Source of the DNA: an uncultured Alistipes sp.
GTDB taxonomy: Bacteria; Bacteroidota; Bacteroidia; Bacteroidales; Rikenellaceae
Assembly (NCBI GenBank): GCA_900768015.1
Contig: CAAGBI010000062.1
Coordinates: forward strand, 62,001 to 126,000
Direction: 5' to 3'
Length of the DNA stretch: 64,000 nt
The position numbers and the translations under genes are program-made. The notes beneath the pieces were generated by a model. It saw only the letters and a list, made by a program, of their open reading frames with translations, had not been told where the DNA came from and made no database searches. Shown one piece after another: positions 7,671 to 16,011 of this stretch; the stretch's first letter is position 1, and every line of letters begins with the position of its first letter.

Positions 7671-8948
7671 CTATTCAATCTTTACGAACATGTCATCAAA
7701 ATTGAGCGTTACCCTCTCCACGCTCTTTAATAACCCCATTCCGAGGCTGCCATGGTGGGGTGAAGTTACGATGTCGCCACTGGGTATGGTTGCTGGAGTG
7801 GCATGCAGCGTAACTGCTCTATCCCCAATTCTCATTGTGTATTCGGGTATTCTGACTATCTGCTGCTCTACTATGCCGCCATGCCCCCATGTGTTTTGTG
7901 TCTCAGTGGGGAGGGTGCTTAGCAATTCTCGATTTTTAGCAAACCATAGGTCGGAAAAATCTGCGCCGCTATTGCCCGTATCGAGGATAAATGTCATCCT
8001 ATCGCCCCCTTCATCAATAACCTCTATAATAGGAATATTCTGCTCGAGGAGAATATTCTTACCATATTCGGGTGGAGTGCTCTTCTCTGCGGGAATTCGC
8101 AATGTGTGATTTACCATATCAATCTGAACCTCGCCCAGTCGCTTGATAAAGTCCATGCCGAGCACAGCATCTACCTTGAGCGGGTCATCCTCTGCGGAGT
8201 TCTCATTTACAAAGACTAAGATATTCCTCAATGTAATTGGGCCGACATCCATCCTCTCTATAAGTGCTCGTTCAAGATAGCCACCACCCGTCGCGCCACC
8301 AACAAATATGGGCTCGCCAACGCTTTGTGCCCCTATCTCCGTCGCTATCTCCGAGGCTATCAGCGATGATGATGCTCCAGTGTCGAAGATAAAGTCGTAT
8401 GTCTTGCCATTTATGCTCACGGGGAGCTTGATGTGCAGGCTCGAACTATCTGAAAAGGCTATCGTAACATCTGTGTCGGGCTTGTCAATCGTAGGTACGG
8501 GTAGCTCGCGCACAGAGTCGTAGCACACCAACAGCTCCTCAACACCCGTCTCCTCCAAGGAGCCAGTGGCAGCCATGATAATATCTGCCATGCTCTTTAC
8601 CATGTCGGCGGCGGCTCCGTAGTTGCCGTTAAAGTATTCTGCGGCAGCTCCGAGATTTATTAAGTTGCATACGCTCTCATAGCCCAACCTATCCTGATGC
8701 TCGGCAATGAGCGGTGTTAGCTTTTCATTTAGCTCATCCCAACGGTTGAAGTTGTATGCAAGGAGCACCTCGGCCATCTGTTTCAACATCGGCGTCTGCA
8801 CATCATCTTTAACATTCGGATAAACCCTCTCAAGTTCAAACCAGTCACCACCATTTATGAGCCTTCCAACCAGCATATCTGCCTGTTGGGCTAATGCAGA
8901 TGTGAGGGCAAATGTTAGTGCGAGGAGCGTGGCATAGAGGCGTTTCAT
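7671..8948 (-). CDS. Exported retropepsin-like aspartic protease with two DTG domains
   Basis: This 425-residue protein has a signal peptide ending SALA-QQA and a helical N-terminal region of about 120 residues. Two aspartic protease half-domains follow: the first has FIFDTGASSSLIAS (DTG at about 189-191) and AVLGMDFIKRLG; the second has FILDTGNSGADFS (DTG at about 323-325) and GSLGMGLLKSV. Two DTG halves in one chain could form a complete pepsin-like active site without dimerisation. It is the first gene of a three-gene envelope operon, with 16 bases to the thioredoxin start. It most likely works in the periplasm. No consensus promoter was found just upstream. Confidence 0.88.
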   Translation of the reverse strand: MKRLYATLLALTFALTSALAQQADMLVGRLINGGDWFELERVYPNVKDDVQTPMLKQMAEVLLAYNFNRWDELNEKLTPLIAEHQDRLGYESVCNLINLGAAAEYFNGNYGAAADMVKSMADIIMAATGSLEETGVEELLVCYDSVRELPVPTIDKPDTDVTIAFSDSSSLHIKLPVSINGKTYDFIFDTGASSSLIASEIATEIGAQSVGEPIFVGGATGGGYLERALIERMDVGPITLRNILVFVNENSAEDDPLKVDAVLGMDFIKRLGEVQIDMVNHTLRIPAEKSTPPEYGKNILLEQNIPIIEVIDEGGDRMTFILDTGNSGADFSDLWFAKNRELLSTLPTETQNTWGHGGIVEQQIVRIPEYTMRIGDRAVTLHATPATIPSGDIVTSPHHGSLGMGLLKSVERVTLNFDDMFVKIE

Positions 8949-9170
8949 ATCTACTTAAGTCTATTTATTTGTATAAACGATTTACTATCTTGAAATGTTA
9001 CATAGTGCGACCATTTATTTTATCACGAAGTCAAATTTTTACGGTGCGAATTTACCCCCCCCCTTGAATTTTCCAAATTTTGGGGTAATAATTTGAGGGT
9101 TAGGGGCTAAGATTTCTGCATATCACATAAATATGCGAGGTGTTGATAGACATCGCATCTGCTTCTTTGT
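8949..9170. other. AT-rich spacer upstream of the protease operon
   Basis: About 220 bases without a credible gene. It holds the 5' region of the leftward protease operon and a run of nine or more C residues near 9054. I see no promoter that fits TAnnTTTG exactly. Confidence 0.5.
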
Positions 9171-9350
9171 GTTTGCGGGTTCAAAAAAATGCACCCGCAG
9201 CAGGACTGATTGCCCACGGTGTTTGCGGGTTCAAAAAAATGCACCCGCAATAGTGTTGATTGCCTACGGTGTTTGTGGGTGCTAAAAATGATACCCATGA
9301 TGTTGGTGGAGAGGATGCTGTGTTTGCGGGTTCAAAAAAATGCACCCGCG
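9171..9350. repeat. Tandem 50-bp repeat, four units, each with a hairpin
   Basis: Units begin at 9171, 9221, 9271 and 9322 (spacing 50, 50, 51). Each opens with GTTTGCGGGT or GTTTGTGGGT, then an A-rich loop, then ACCCGC or ACCCAT, giving a 6-bp stem. Between stems are about 20 bases that are themselves similar in units 1 and 2 (ending ATTGCCCACG and ATTGCCTACG). In unit 3 a C-to-T change in the left arm is matched by G-to-A in the right arm. Confidence 0.85.
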
Positions 9351-9365
9351 GTGGTTTTGCATGTT

Positions 9366-9569
9366 GTCATCCTGAGCGTAGCGAAGGATCTCCTCCCAGT
9401 CAACCCAAAGACAATGTCACCGACCTCGTCATTGCGAGGAGGGCTTTGCCCGACATGGCAATCTCTTTTGCGCAGTGTGTCATCCTGAGCGTAGCGAAGG
9501 ATCTCGCGGGTAGTACTAACATTCATTGGTTCGGAGACCTTGAGATTCTTCACTTCGTTCAGAATGACA
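9366..9569. repeat. Composite REP-like cluster 1
   Basis: It contains two copies of a 27-base element starting GTCATCCTGAGCGTAGCGAA (9366 and 9479), one GTCATTGCGAGGAGGGC element (9428), and an inverted partner ending TTCGTTCAGAATGACA (9542-9569). The outer elements are inverted repeats of one another. A related cluster lies at 50293-50521. Confidence 0.85.
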
Positions 9570-9595
9570 GTGCATAGCAATACAGCCCGTAGCGC

Positions 9596-9832
9596 AAAAA
9601 ATTGGGCCGTCGTACTTCTCAGCAGACGGCCCTCACACAATGGACACAAACAATTATTAACTTTTTACACCATAAAATCTCTATCTCTTTACTTGCCCAG
9701 CGGCCGCGCGCATATCGCTCTGCGCCTGCTCCGTTGGGTGAAGATCCGGCTCTTATTAACCTTTTAACCTTGGCGGGATCCTCGTTTTCTTATAACCTTT
9801 TTTAACCTATTTTTAGTTATTTCTATTTGTTT
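9596..9832 (-). ncRNA. Candidate small RNA (about 237 nt) with own promoter and terminator
   Basis: On the minus strand a strong promoter (9870-9839) is followed by about 235 non-coding bases ending in a rho-independent terminator. Predicted stems by eye: GAGGATCC/GGATCTTC (9783-9776 with 9747-9740); a nested hairpin 9738-9696 with arms CCCA/TGGG and GCGC/GCGC; and the terminator stem. Two copies of an AAGGTTAAAAGGTTAATAAG-like motif lie in the 5' half (9751-9770, 9789-9808). No reading frame of note occurs. Length and build recall Bacteroidales-1/6S-type RNAs, which also carry a Bacteroidota promoter and a terminator, but I cannot match a consensus. It is not tmRNA, RNase P RNA or SRP RNA by motif. 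Confidence 0.6.
9604..9632 (-). terminator. Terminator of the candidate small RNA
   Basis: On the minus strand GGGCCGTC and GACGGCCC pair as a perfect 8-bp stem around a 13-base loop. AATTTTTT follows (T-run at 9601-9596). Confidence 0.85.
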
Positions 9833-9838
9833 CTGGTG

Positions 9839-9870
9839 CAAAGATATGGCAAGAAAATCAATATTCCAAA
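9839..9870 (-). promoter_or_regulatory. Consensus promoter of the candidate small RNA
   Basis: TTTG (9870-9867), 20 bases, then TATCTTTG (9846-9839): a full match to the Bacteroidota -33/-7 promoter. The only downstream object on this strand within 200 bases is the candidate RNA. Confidence 0.75.
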
Positions 9871-9908
9871 CAAAAAATATTTATAGCGGTATAAGCCAAA
9901 ACTATAAA

Positions 9909-9954
9909 GAGGGGAATATATGCTTTGCGCGGTGCAAAACTATATACTCCCCTC
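9909..9954. other. Long imperfect hairpin between rmuC and the small RNA
   Basis: GAGGGGA pairs with TCCCCTC, then TATAT with ATATA, then TTTGC with GCAAA around a 5-base loop, with single-base interruptions. It lies 115 bases beyond the leftward rmuC stop, so it may be the rmuC terminator, although no long T-run follows on either strand. The rest of 9847-10069 shows nothing else. Confidence 0.5.
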
Positions 9955-10069
9955 AAGTTTTATGGGCGGTTTATACCCTGTATATCAATCTATTGATAAG
10001 TGGCAATCTCACCACTAAACGCGCAGAAAACTCTGCGACGATTTAAGGATATAATCAAAATATTTTTGG

Positions 10070-11647
10070 CTAATTTCTATATTTTTTTTCAACCGCCTCG
10101 TCGTTATCCTCAGGAATTACGGTCATTTGCTCCATAGACTCGCTCTCGGCATCGAGCTCGCCAATCATCTGCACAGGCTCCTCGTCGACATAGAACGATG
10201 AAATTTTCACATGGCCCTTATCCTCCTTGACGCCAAGATTTATAAGCTTCTTTGCCGAGGTCATGATGCTCTGACCTCCCGTGGCGATAGACTTCTTGAC
10301 CTCGCCCACAGCCTCGGTGGTCTTTTTGAGGTGTCGCTCCACCTCGTTGAAGCGCTCGGCGAAGACCTGCGTGCGCTTAATCATCTCCTCGGCGGCATCC
10401 ACAATCCTCTTCTGGTTGCCGAGCTGGCGGCTCTGCGTCCACATAAGTTCGAGGATGCGGAGGTTCATATACATGGTCTGAGGACCGAGGATAAGCACAC
10501 CCTTGTCGTAGGCATCCTTCCATAGCGCGTTGTCGTTCATCAGCGCGAGGTTGAGGGCTCCCTCGTTGTGCATATACATAATCACGAAGTTGAGCTTCGA
10601 GTATCCCGTTTTGAGGTACTTCGTGTAGTCCTTCTTTGCGAGTATGTCCACCTGGCGGCGCACAGCGGCGATATGCTCGGCGCAGTATTGCGACTTTGTC
10701 TTCTCTGCATCGTCGCCCTCGTTTGCCGCATTTATATATAAGGTATAGGCCTTGATGTTGACCTTCGAGTCGACAATCACATCGCGGTTGTTCGGAAAGT
10801 GTAGCACGAAGTCGGGGATGAGACCCTTGGCCTCGTCATCCTTGATGCTCGCACCGAACTCATCCTTTAGCGACTCCTGTGTTGAGTACTGCTCGCCCTC
10901 CTTAAGTCCGAGGTCCTCGAGGAGCTGACGCAACTTAAGCTCGCCGAAGTTACCCTGCACCTTGACCTCACCCACAAGGGCGCGCGTCAGGCGCTCGGCA
11001 GTCTCGCCGAGGTCGCGGCTATTCTTCATGTTGGCCTGAATGGTAGCGTCGAGGCGTGTCATGGTCTCGTTATGCTCCTTGCTCGAGCTGTTTAGTGCCT
11101 CCTGCATCTGCTTAAGGCTCTGGCGCAGAGGGTCTACAATCTTCGATACCTGCTCCACATTGCGCTCGCCGAGCTCCTCCTGGCGCGCCTTGAGCACCGT
11201 CTCGGAGGTGGTGCGCATCTGCTCGCGTATCAGCTCGAGCTGGTCGTCAAGCTGCTTCTTGTTCAGTGCCTTGAACTCATCCATTTGGCGCTGCTGCTCT
11301 TCGCGTAGGTGGGCTATCTGCTTGTCGTGCGACTCCTTGAGCGCCGCAGTGTGCGCCTCGAGAGTCTCCTTTGCTTCGAGTTTTATGGTCGAAACCTGCT
11401 CCTCGAGGTGCTGGCGCGAGGTGCGCTCAATGTCGCGCTCCGAGCGTAGAGTGATAGCCTCCGAGCGTAGTGCCTCGAGGCGCTCCTCGCTCTTTGCGAG
11501 CTGCTCCTTACTCTCGGCCAACTGAGCTTCGAGGTCGCTGCACTTCGCGGCATCGGCATTTGCGGGGCGAGTGCGACGGCCTACTATGAAACTTGCCGCC
11601 GACATAATCACGACGACGGCAAGGGCTATGATATAGTGTACTTCCAT
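10070..11647 (-). CDS. rmuC: DNA recombination protein RmuC family
   Basis: This 525-residue protein has one N-terminal membrane helix (IIALAVVVIMSAASFIVG), a long charged coiled coil over about residues 35-210, and the RmuC nuclease-like domain with GNFGELKLRQLLEDLGL, PDFVLHFPNNRDVIVDSKV and YAEHIAAVRR-type helices. In Escherichia coli RmuC limits recombination at short inverted repeats. The Asp/Asp-x-Lys (DVIVDSKV) pattern fits a PD-(D/E)XK nuclease fold. It is the last gene of the ricT-gldH-trmB-rlmD-rmuC run, 41 bases after rlmD. Confidence 0.93.
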   Translation of the reverse strand: MEVHYIIALAVVVIMSAASFIVGRRTRPANADAAKCSDLEAQLAESKEQLAKSEERLEALRSEAITLRSERDIERTSRQHLEEQVSTIKLEAKETLEAHTAALKESHDKQIAHLREEQQRQMDEFKALNKKQLDDQLELIREQMRTTSETVLKARQEELGERNVEQVSKIVDPLRQSLKQMQEALNSSSKEHNETMTRLDATIQANMKNSRDLGETAERLTRALVGEVKVQGNFGELKLRQLLEDLGLKEGEQYSTQESLKDEFGASIKDDEAKGLIPDFVLHFPNNRDVIVDSKVNIKAYTLYINAANEGDDAEKTKSQYCAEHIAAVRRQVDILAKKDYTKYLKTGYSKLNFVIMYMHNEGALNLALMNDNALWKDAYDKGVLILGPQTMYMNLRILELMWTQSRQLGNQKRIVDAAEEMIKRTQVFAERFNEVERHLKKTTEAVGEVKKSIATGGQSIMTSAKKLINLGVKEDKGHVKISSFYVDEEPVQMIGELDAESESMEQMTVIPEDNDEAVEKKYRN

Positions 11648-11688
11648 TTAACTATATGTTAGGGTTGCCCGCTAAGGGGCATTGTAGG

Positions 11689-13107
11689 TTACTCTGCGAT
11701 GCGCTTACGCAACTTCACGACATTCTCCACATGGTGTGTATGTGGGAACATGTCGACGGGCTGCACGGCGAGAATCTCGTACATGTCGTCGAGGAGTGCC
11801 AAGTCGCGTGCCTGTGTCGAGGGGTTGCAGCTAACATATACCATACGCTCGGGTGCTGCGCGCTTGATGACCTCCAACACGCGCTCGTCGACACCTGCAC
11901 GAGGTGGGTCGAGGATGATGACATCGGGGCGGCCGTTGCGTGCGATAAACTCATCGCTCATAACATCCTTCATGTCGCCGGCGTAGAACACCGTGTTCTC
12001 GATGCCGTTAATCTCGGAGTTTATCTTTGCATCCTCAATAGCCTCGGGGACATACTCCACGCCGACAACCTTCGCAGCGCGGCGTGCGCAGAAGTTGGCG
12101 ATGGTACCCGTGCCTGTGTAGAGGTCGTAGAGGACATCCGTGGGCTTAAGGTCGGCGAAGTCGCGCGTAACCTTGTAGAGCTCGTATGCCTGCTCCGAGT
12201 TTGTCTGGTAGAAGGACTTGGGTCCCACCTTGAACTTGAGTCCCTCCATCTCCTCGATGATATGGTCCTTGCCCGCGAAGCAGATGGGCTCACGGTCGCC
12301 GAGTGAGTCGTTCCACTTCTCGTTGACCATGTAAATAAGCGATGTAATCTCGGGGAACTCAGCCTTGAGGTACGACATAAGTGCGTTGATGCGCTCGGTG
12401 TCGTTCTCGTTGAACACGACGATTACCATTATCTCGCCCGTAGAGGCAGTGCGGATAACCATCGTACGCATGAGACCCTCATGTAGGCGTGCGTTGTGGA
12501 ACGAGTAGCCATGCTCGATGCAGAAGGCCTTTGTCGCAAGGCGAATACGATTAGAGATGTCTACCTGAAGGTGACAACGGTTAATACCTAAGACCTTGTC
12601 GAAGCAGCCGGGGATGTGGAAGCCTACGGCGGGGGTAGATGCTATGTCGCCCGCCTCGGCAATCTCCTCGTATGTCAACCAGCGCTTGTCGGCGAAGGTG
12701 AACTCGAGCTTATTGCGATACTCGCGCGTGCGCTCCGAGCCGAAACATGGGCGCACCTCGGGGATGTTGAGGTGTCCGATGCGCACAAGCTGGTCCTCGA
12801 CCTGTGTGGTCTTCTGCTTGAGCTGCTCCTCGTAGGGTAGGCTCTGCCATTTGCAGCCGCCACATACGCCAAAGTGCTCGCAGAAGGGCTCAACGCGCAG
12901 GGGTGACTTCTCCACAAAGCGCACGATGGTGCCCTCCATATAGCGGCGGTGGTGCTTGCGTATCTGCACATCAACAACATCGCCAGGCACAGCCATAGCT
13001 ACAAAGACAACCTGATTATCCACCTTGCCCATGGCCTTACCCTCGGCAGCAAGTGTGGTGATATGTAGACCCTCAATTAGGGGGTAATCCTTTCTTCTCT
13101 TTCCCAT
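11689..13107 (-). CDS. rlmD: 23S rRNA (uracil-C5) methyltransferase, RlmD/TrmA family
   Basis: This 472-residue protein has an N-terminal TRAM domain (residues about 8-68), then Cys residues for a 4Fe-4S cluster (FCEHFGVCGGCKWQ with a further Cys downstream), and a SAM-binding methyltransferase domain with YDLYTGTGTIANF. The catalytic motif is DPPRAGV followed by VYVSCNPSTQARDL, which contains the nucleophilic Cys. The family makes 5-methyluridine in rRNA or tRNA; RlmD (U1939) is the usual call, but RlmCD or TrmA-like specificity cannot be excluded from sequence alone. It lies 39 bases downstream of trmB on the same strand. Confidence 0.9.
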   Translation of the reverse strand: MGKRRKDYPLIEGLHITTLAAEGKAMGKVDNQVVFVAMAVPGDVVDVQIRKHHRRYMEGTIVRFVEKSPLRVEPFCEHFGVCGGCKWQSLPYEEQLKQKTTQVEDQLVRIGHLNIPEVRPCFGSERTREYRNKLEFTFADKRWLTYEEIAEAGDIASTPAVGFHIPGCFDKVLGINRCHLQVDISNRIRLATKAFCIEHGYSFHNARLHEGLMRTMVIRTASTGEIMVIVVFNENDTERINALMSYLKAEFPEITSLIYMVNEKWNDSLGDREPICFAGKDHIIEEMEGLKFKVGPKSFYQTNSEQAYELYKVTRDFADLKPTDVLYDLYTGTGTIANFCARRAAKVVGVEYVPEAIEDAKINSEINGIENTVFYAGDMKDVMSDEFIARNGRPDVIILDPPRAGVDERVLEVIKRAAPERMVYVSCNPSTQARDLALLDDMYEILAVQPVDMFPHTHHVENVVKLRKRIAE

Positions 13108-13146
13108 AATATCTGTTATATGTGGTTGCTAAAGGGAGGTGTATCC

Positions 13147-13899
13147 CTAAAAGGCCTTTGTTCTGTTCTCCTCGGCATCCTTCTCTAATGCCTCGTCGCC
13201 CTCCCACTCGAAGAACTCAAAGTTCTCGCAGCCCTTGAGGCCGAAGCGTGTGTAGGTGATGGGCAGGCCCATAGCCACGAACTTTGTCTCGTAGGCGGTC
13301 TTCACCGAGAGCACCTCGTCGGCATATCCCGAGCCGTAGATGTCGTCGTTCTGCACCTCTACATTAAGACCCAAGCGCTCGATGACTGCCGCGGTGTAGG
13401 CGTACAGGTGCTTAGAGTCGGTCTTGAGGTTGATAACGCCATCCTCGCTGAGCATCTTCTTGTAGTCGGCAAGGAAGAGGGGCGATGTGAGGCGCTTCTT
13501 CGCGCGGCGGCTCTTGAGCTGTGGGTCGGGGAAGGTGATCCATATCTCCGCAATCTCGCCCTCGGCGAAGAACGAGCGTATGAACTCGATGCGTGTGCGC
13601 ACGAAGCCAACATTCTCCATGCCGCGCTCCGTAGCGGTCTTAGCACCGCGCCACATGCGGGCACCCTTGATGTCGATGCCGATGTAGTTCTTGTCGGGGT
13701 TGCGCTCCGCCAGTGCCACGGTATACTCGCCACGACCGCAGCCCAACTCAAGGATGATGGGGTTGTTGTTGTGGAAGAAATCCTCGTGCCAGCGACCCTT
13801 TAGGGGGTGGTCCTTGTGGAAGATGTCGTCAAACTCGGGCTGCACCATGCACTTGAAGGTGAGGTTCTCAGCAAACTTTCTTAATTTATCTTTTCCCAT
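13147..13899 (-). CDS. trmB: tRNA (guanine-46-N7)-methyltransferase TrmB
   Basis: This 250-residue protein has the TrmB signature: LELGCGRGEYTVALAERNP for SAM binding, NYIGIDIKGARMWRGAK, and the ITFPDPQLKSRRAKKRLTSP motif for tRNA binding and catalysis. It methylates G46 in the variable loop of tRNAs using SAM. The gene is 21 bases after gldH and precedes rlmD, so two RNA methyltransferases share this transcript. Confidence 0.95.
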   Translation of the reverse strand: MGKDKLRKFAENLTFKCMVQPEFDDIFHKDHPLKGRWHEDFFHNNNPIILELGCGRGEYTVALAERNPDKNYIGIDIKGARMWRGAKTATERGMENVGFVRTRIEFIRSFFAEGEIAEIWITFPDPQLKSRRAKKRLTSPLFLADYKKMLSEDGVINLKTDSKHLYAYTAAVIERLGLNVEVQNDDIYGSGYADEVLSVKTAYETKFVAMGLPITYTRFGLKGCENFEFFEWEGDEALEKDAEENRTKAF

Positions 13900-13920
13900 G
13901 GGGTAGTGTTTTAGCTTCTT

Positions 13921-14358
13921 CTACTTTACTTCGGGCTCGCCGATAACGATGCCCACAGAACTTATGCCCTCGACAAGGGTGTCGGGCGTGATGTGGAACT
14001 TATACTCGCCACAACGACCCAGGACTACATCCTTGCGATAGAGGAATGTCTGCTCATCGGGGCGTACCTCCTTGATGCGTGGTATGCGTAGCGTGAACTC
14101 CTCTGCCGTAACCAGCGAGTCGGGAGATATGGCCAGGATGCGTAGGCTCACAGAGTCGGCAGTGTAGCCATTGCCATAGCGCACGACAATGGATATATCA
14201 CGCTTCGAGAGAGAGTCTGCGTTGTTGTAGGAAAACTCCTCCGAGGTGCTCCATGTGTCGGTCTTGATGTCGTGCATCTCGACGCTATGTGCCTGCTCCT
14301 TGCAAGATATGGTTACAAGGGCGCAAACCACCAGTGCGAGGTATATCAAGCGTCGCAT
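13921..14358 (-). CDS. gldH: Gliding motility-type lipoprotein GldH
   Basis: This 145-residue protein has a lipoprotein signal (LALVVCALVTIS-Cys). The body fits the GldH family: a short beta-rich domain with SISKRDISIVVRYG-like strands and GEYKFHITPDTLVEGISSVGI near the end. GldH is required for gliding in Flavobacterium, but the gene is widespread in non-gliding Bacteroidales, where its job is unclear. It starts three bases after the ricT stop, the arrangement commonly seen in the phylum. Confidence 0.82.
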   Translation of the reverse strand: MRRLIYLALVVCALVTISCKEQAHSVEMHDIKTDTWSTSEEFSYNNADSLSKRDISIVVRYGNGYTADSVSLRILAISPDSLVTAEEFTLRIPRIKEVRPDEQTFLYRKDVVLGRCGEYKFHITPDTLVEGISSVGIVIGEPEVK

Positions 14359-14361
14359 CTG

Positions 14362-15915
14362 CTACTCGTTGTTTTTGTTGTTGTTCTCTGCGTTGCGCTC
14401 ACGGCGCTCGCCACCATTGCGGCGGCCACGGTGGTGGTGACGACGACGGTCGTTGCGCTCACCACGCTCTGGGCGCTCGGCATTCTCATTGTTCGTAGCC
14501 TCGCCATTCTGCTGTGCAGCTGCCTCGGGAGCACTCTCGCGATTCTCGCGGTTTTCACTCTTCTCGCGTGGATCACGGTTTTCGCGATTCTCGCGATTCT
14601 CGCGGTTCTCGCCACCCTCGCCATTGTTGCGACGCTCACGGCGATCACGGCGGTCGCGTCTATCTTTACGCTCACGGCGCTGCTCACCCTGCTGTGGCTC
14701 ATCGGTCTTTACCTCTGCAGTCTCCTTAGCCTCGGGCGCTGCCTCTACGGGTGCGGTCTCCGCGGGCGCTGTCTCATGGCCCTCGCCCTTGTTGCCACGG
14801 CGCTTGTTGCGCTTATTGCGCTTAGACTTGTTGTCGAAGCGTGTGATGCTATCCTCCTCGCTGCGGTATGTTGGCTCTTCCACTCTTGTCTCGTCGCCCT
14901 CGCCAATAAGTGTCTCGGCCTTCTCGCCCGCACGGTTGAGGGCGATAATCTCTCTTACGCGGCTGATGGGGAGCGTGGTGAGGTTGGCCATAGTTCCCTT
15001 GCTCGTAGAGAAAGACATAGTGCCTGCCAAGGGGTCAATCTTAACCAAGAACCACTCGCCATCGAGGGTCTGCAAGGGCTCGCGCAAGCGGGGGATGGTG
15101 CGGCGTGCATCGGCATAGACATCGTACTCGTACATCAGGCAGCACTTCAACTTTGAGCACTGGCCCGCCAGCTTCTGGGGGTTGAGCGAAATCTCCTGCA
15201 TGCGCGCAGCATTTGTCGTCACGCTCGAGAAGCTCGAAATCCACGATGCGCAACACAACTCGCGGCCACAGGCACCGATGCCTCCGATGCGGCCCGCCTC
15301 CTGGCGTGCACCAATCTGCTTCATCTCGATGCGGATGTGGAAACGCTCGGCAAAGACCTTAATAAGCTCGCGGAAGTCGACACGCTCGTCGGCGATGTAG
15401 TAGAATATAGCCTTGAGCTTGTCGCCCTGGTACTCCACATCGCCAATCTTCATGTTGAGGCCCATGTCTGCAGCAATCTGGCGCGAGGCAATCATCGTCT
15501 CGTGCTCCAGTGCTATGGCCTCCTGCCAACGCTCGATGTCGTAGGGGCGTGCCTTGCGGTATATCTTCTTGAACTCGCCATTGTGGGGGTTGAAGCCCAC
15601 GCGGCGCATCTGCTTCGCCACCATGTCGCCCGTAAGCGAGATGATGCCGATGTCGTGACCTGGCTGTGCCTCCACGGCGACGATGTCACCGCGCTTAAGC
15701 TCCAGGTTGTTGACATTCTGGTAGTAGGAGCGGCGTGTGTTCTTGAAGCGCACCTCGAAGATGTCGGTGGGTATGTTGTTGGGATACTCCTCGAGCCAGT
15801 CGGTCTCGTGGAGCTTATAACACCCCTCTGATGCGTGTGCCTCAATTTCGTCGCCGCAGTCGCAGAATGTGCAACCACGACCAATATCTGGAATATGTCT
15901 CTTGTTACAACTCAT
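14362..15915 (-). CDS. ricT: PSP1/RicT-like protein with long disordered tail
   Basis: This 517-residue protein begins with a Cys-rich segment (GRGCTFCDCGDE) and continues with a PSP1 C-terminal domain (FYYIADERVDFRELIKVFAE) and the cysteine motifs ACGRELCCASWI and CSKLKCCLMYEYDVY. These resemble RicT/YaaT of Bacillus, which belongs to an Fe-S Ric complex acting on RNA processing. From about residue 330 the protein is low-complexity and highly charged, rich in Arg, Glu and Asn, with the tripeptide NRE repeated. The matching DNA carries a 9-base tandem repeat. The tail probably binds RNA or is a flexible linker. First gene of the ricT-gldH-trmB-rlmD-rmuC run. Confidence 0.85.
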   Translation of the reverse strand: MSCNKRHIPDIGRGCTFCDCGDEIEAHASEGCYKLHETDWLEEYPNNIPTDIFEVRFKNTRRSYYQNVNNLELKRGDIVAVEAQPGHDIGIISLTGDMVAKQMRRVGFNPHNGEFKKIYRKARPYDIERWQEAIALEHETMIASRQIAADMGLNMKIGDVEYQGDKLKAIFYYIADERVDFRELIKVFAERFHIRIEMKQIGARQEAGRIGGIGACGRELCCASWISSFSSVTTNAARMQEISLNPQKLAGQCSKLKCCLMYEYDVYADARRTIPRLREPLQTLDGEWFLVKIDPLAGTMSFSTSKGTMANLTTLPISRVREIIALNRAGEKAETLIGEGDETRVEEPTYRSEEDSITRFDNKSKRNKRNKRRGNKGEGHETAPAETAPVEAAPEAKETAEVKTDEPQQGEQRRERKDRRDRRDRRERRNNGEGGENRENRENRENRDPREKSENRENRESAPEAAAQQNGEATNNENAERPERGERNDRRRHHHRGRRNGGERRERNAENNNKNNE

Positions 15916-15943
15916 TTTCGGTTATAGTATATATATCGGGGTA

Positions 15944-15951
15944 AAGATACG
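15944..15951 (-). promoter_or_regulatory. ricT: Possible -7 element of ricT
   Basis: TATCTTTA on the minus strand, one mismatch from TAnnTTTG, lies 29 bases upstream of the ricT start. No clear -33 partner. Confidence 0.3.
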
Positions 15952-16011
15952 AAAAAAACAGCAAACATAAAAGCACTAAGCTAAAAGTTTACCAAAGAGA
16001 GATAAATTCTG

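Noticed and set aside
9171..9350. Possible CRISPR array
   Set aside because: Repeats are regular, but the 20-base intervals are similar to each other, only four units exist, and no cas genes are near. A tandem repeat fits better.
9846..10046. 66-codon open frame on the plus strand between the small RNA and rmuC
   Set aside because: It runs through the long hairpin and AT-rich DNA, has no homology I recognise and no promoter pointing right.
14272..15156. Long open frame of 294 codons on the plus strand opposite ricT
   Set aside because: It mirrors the low-complexity, Arg-rich ricT tail and gives an improbable Leu/Ala-rich product. Antisense shadow.
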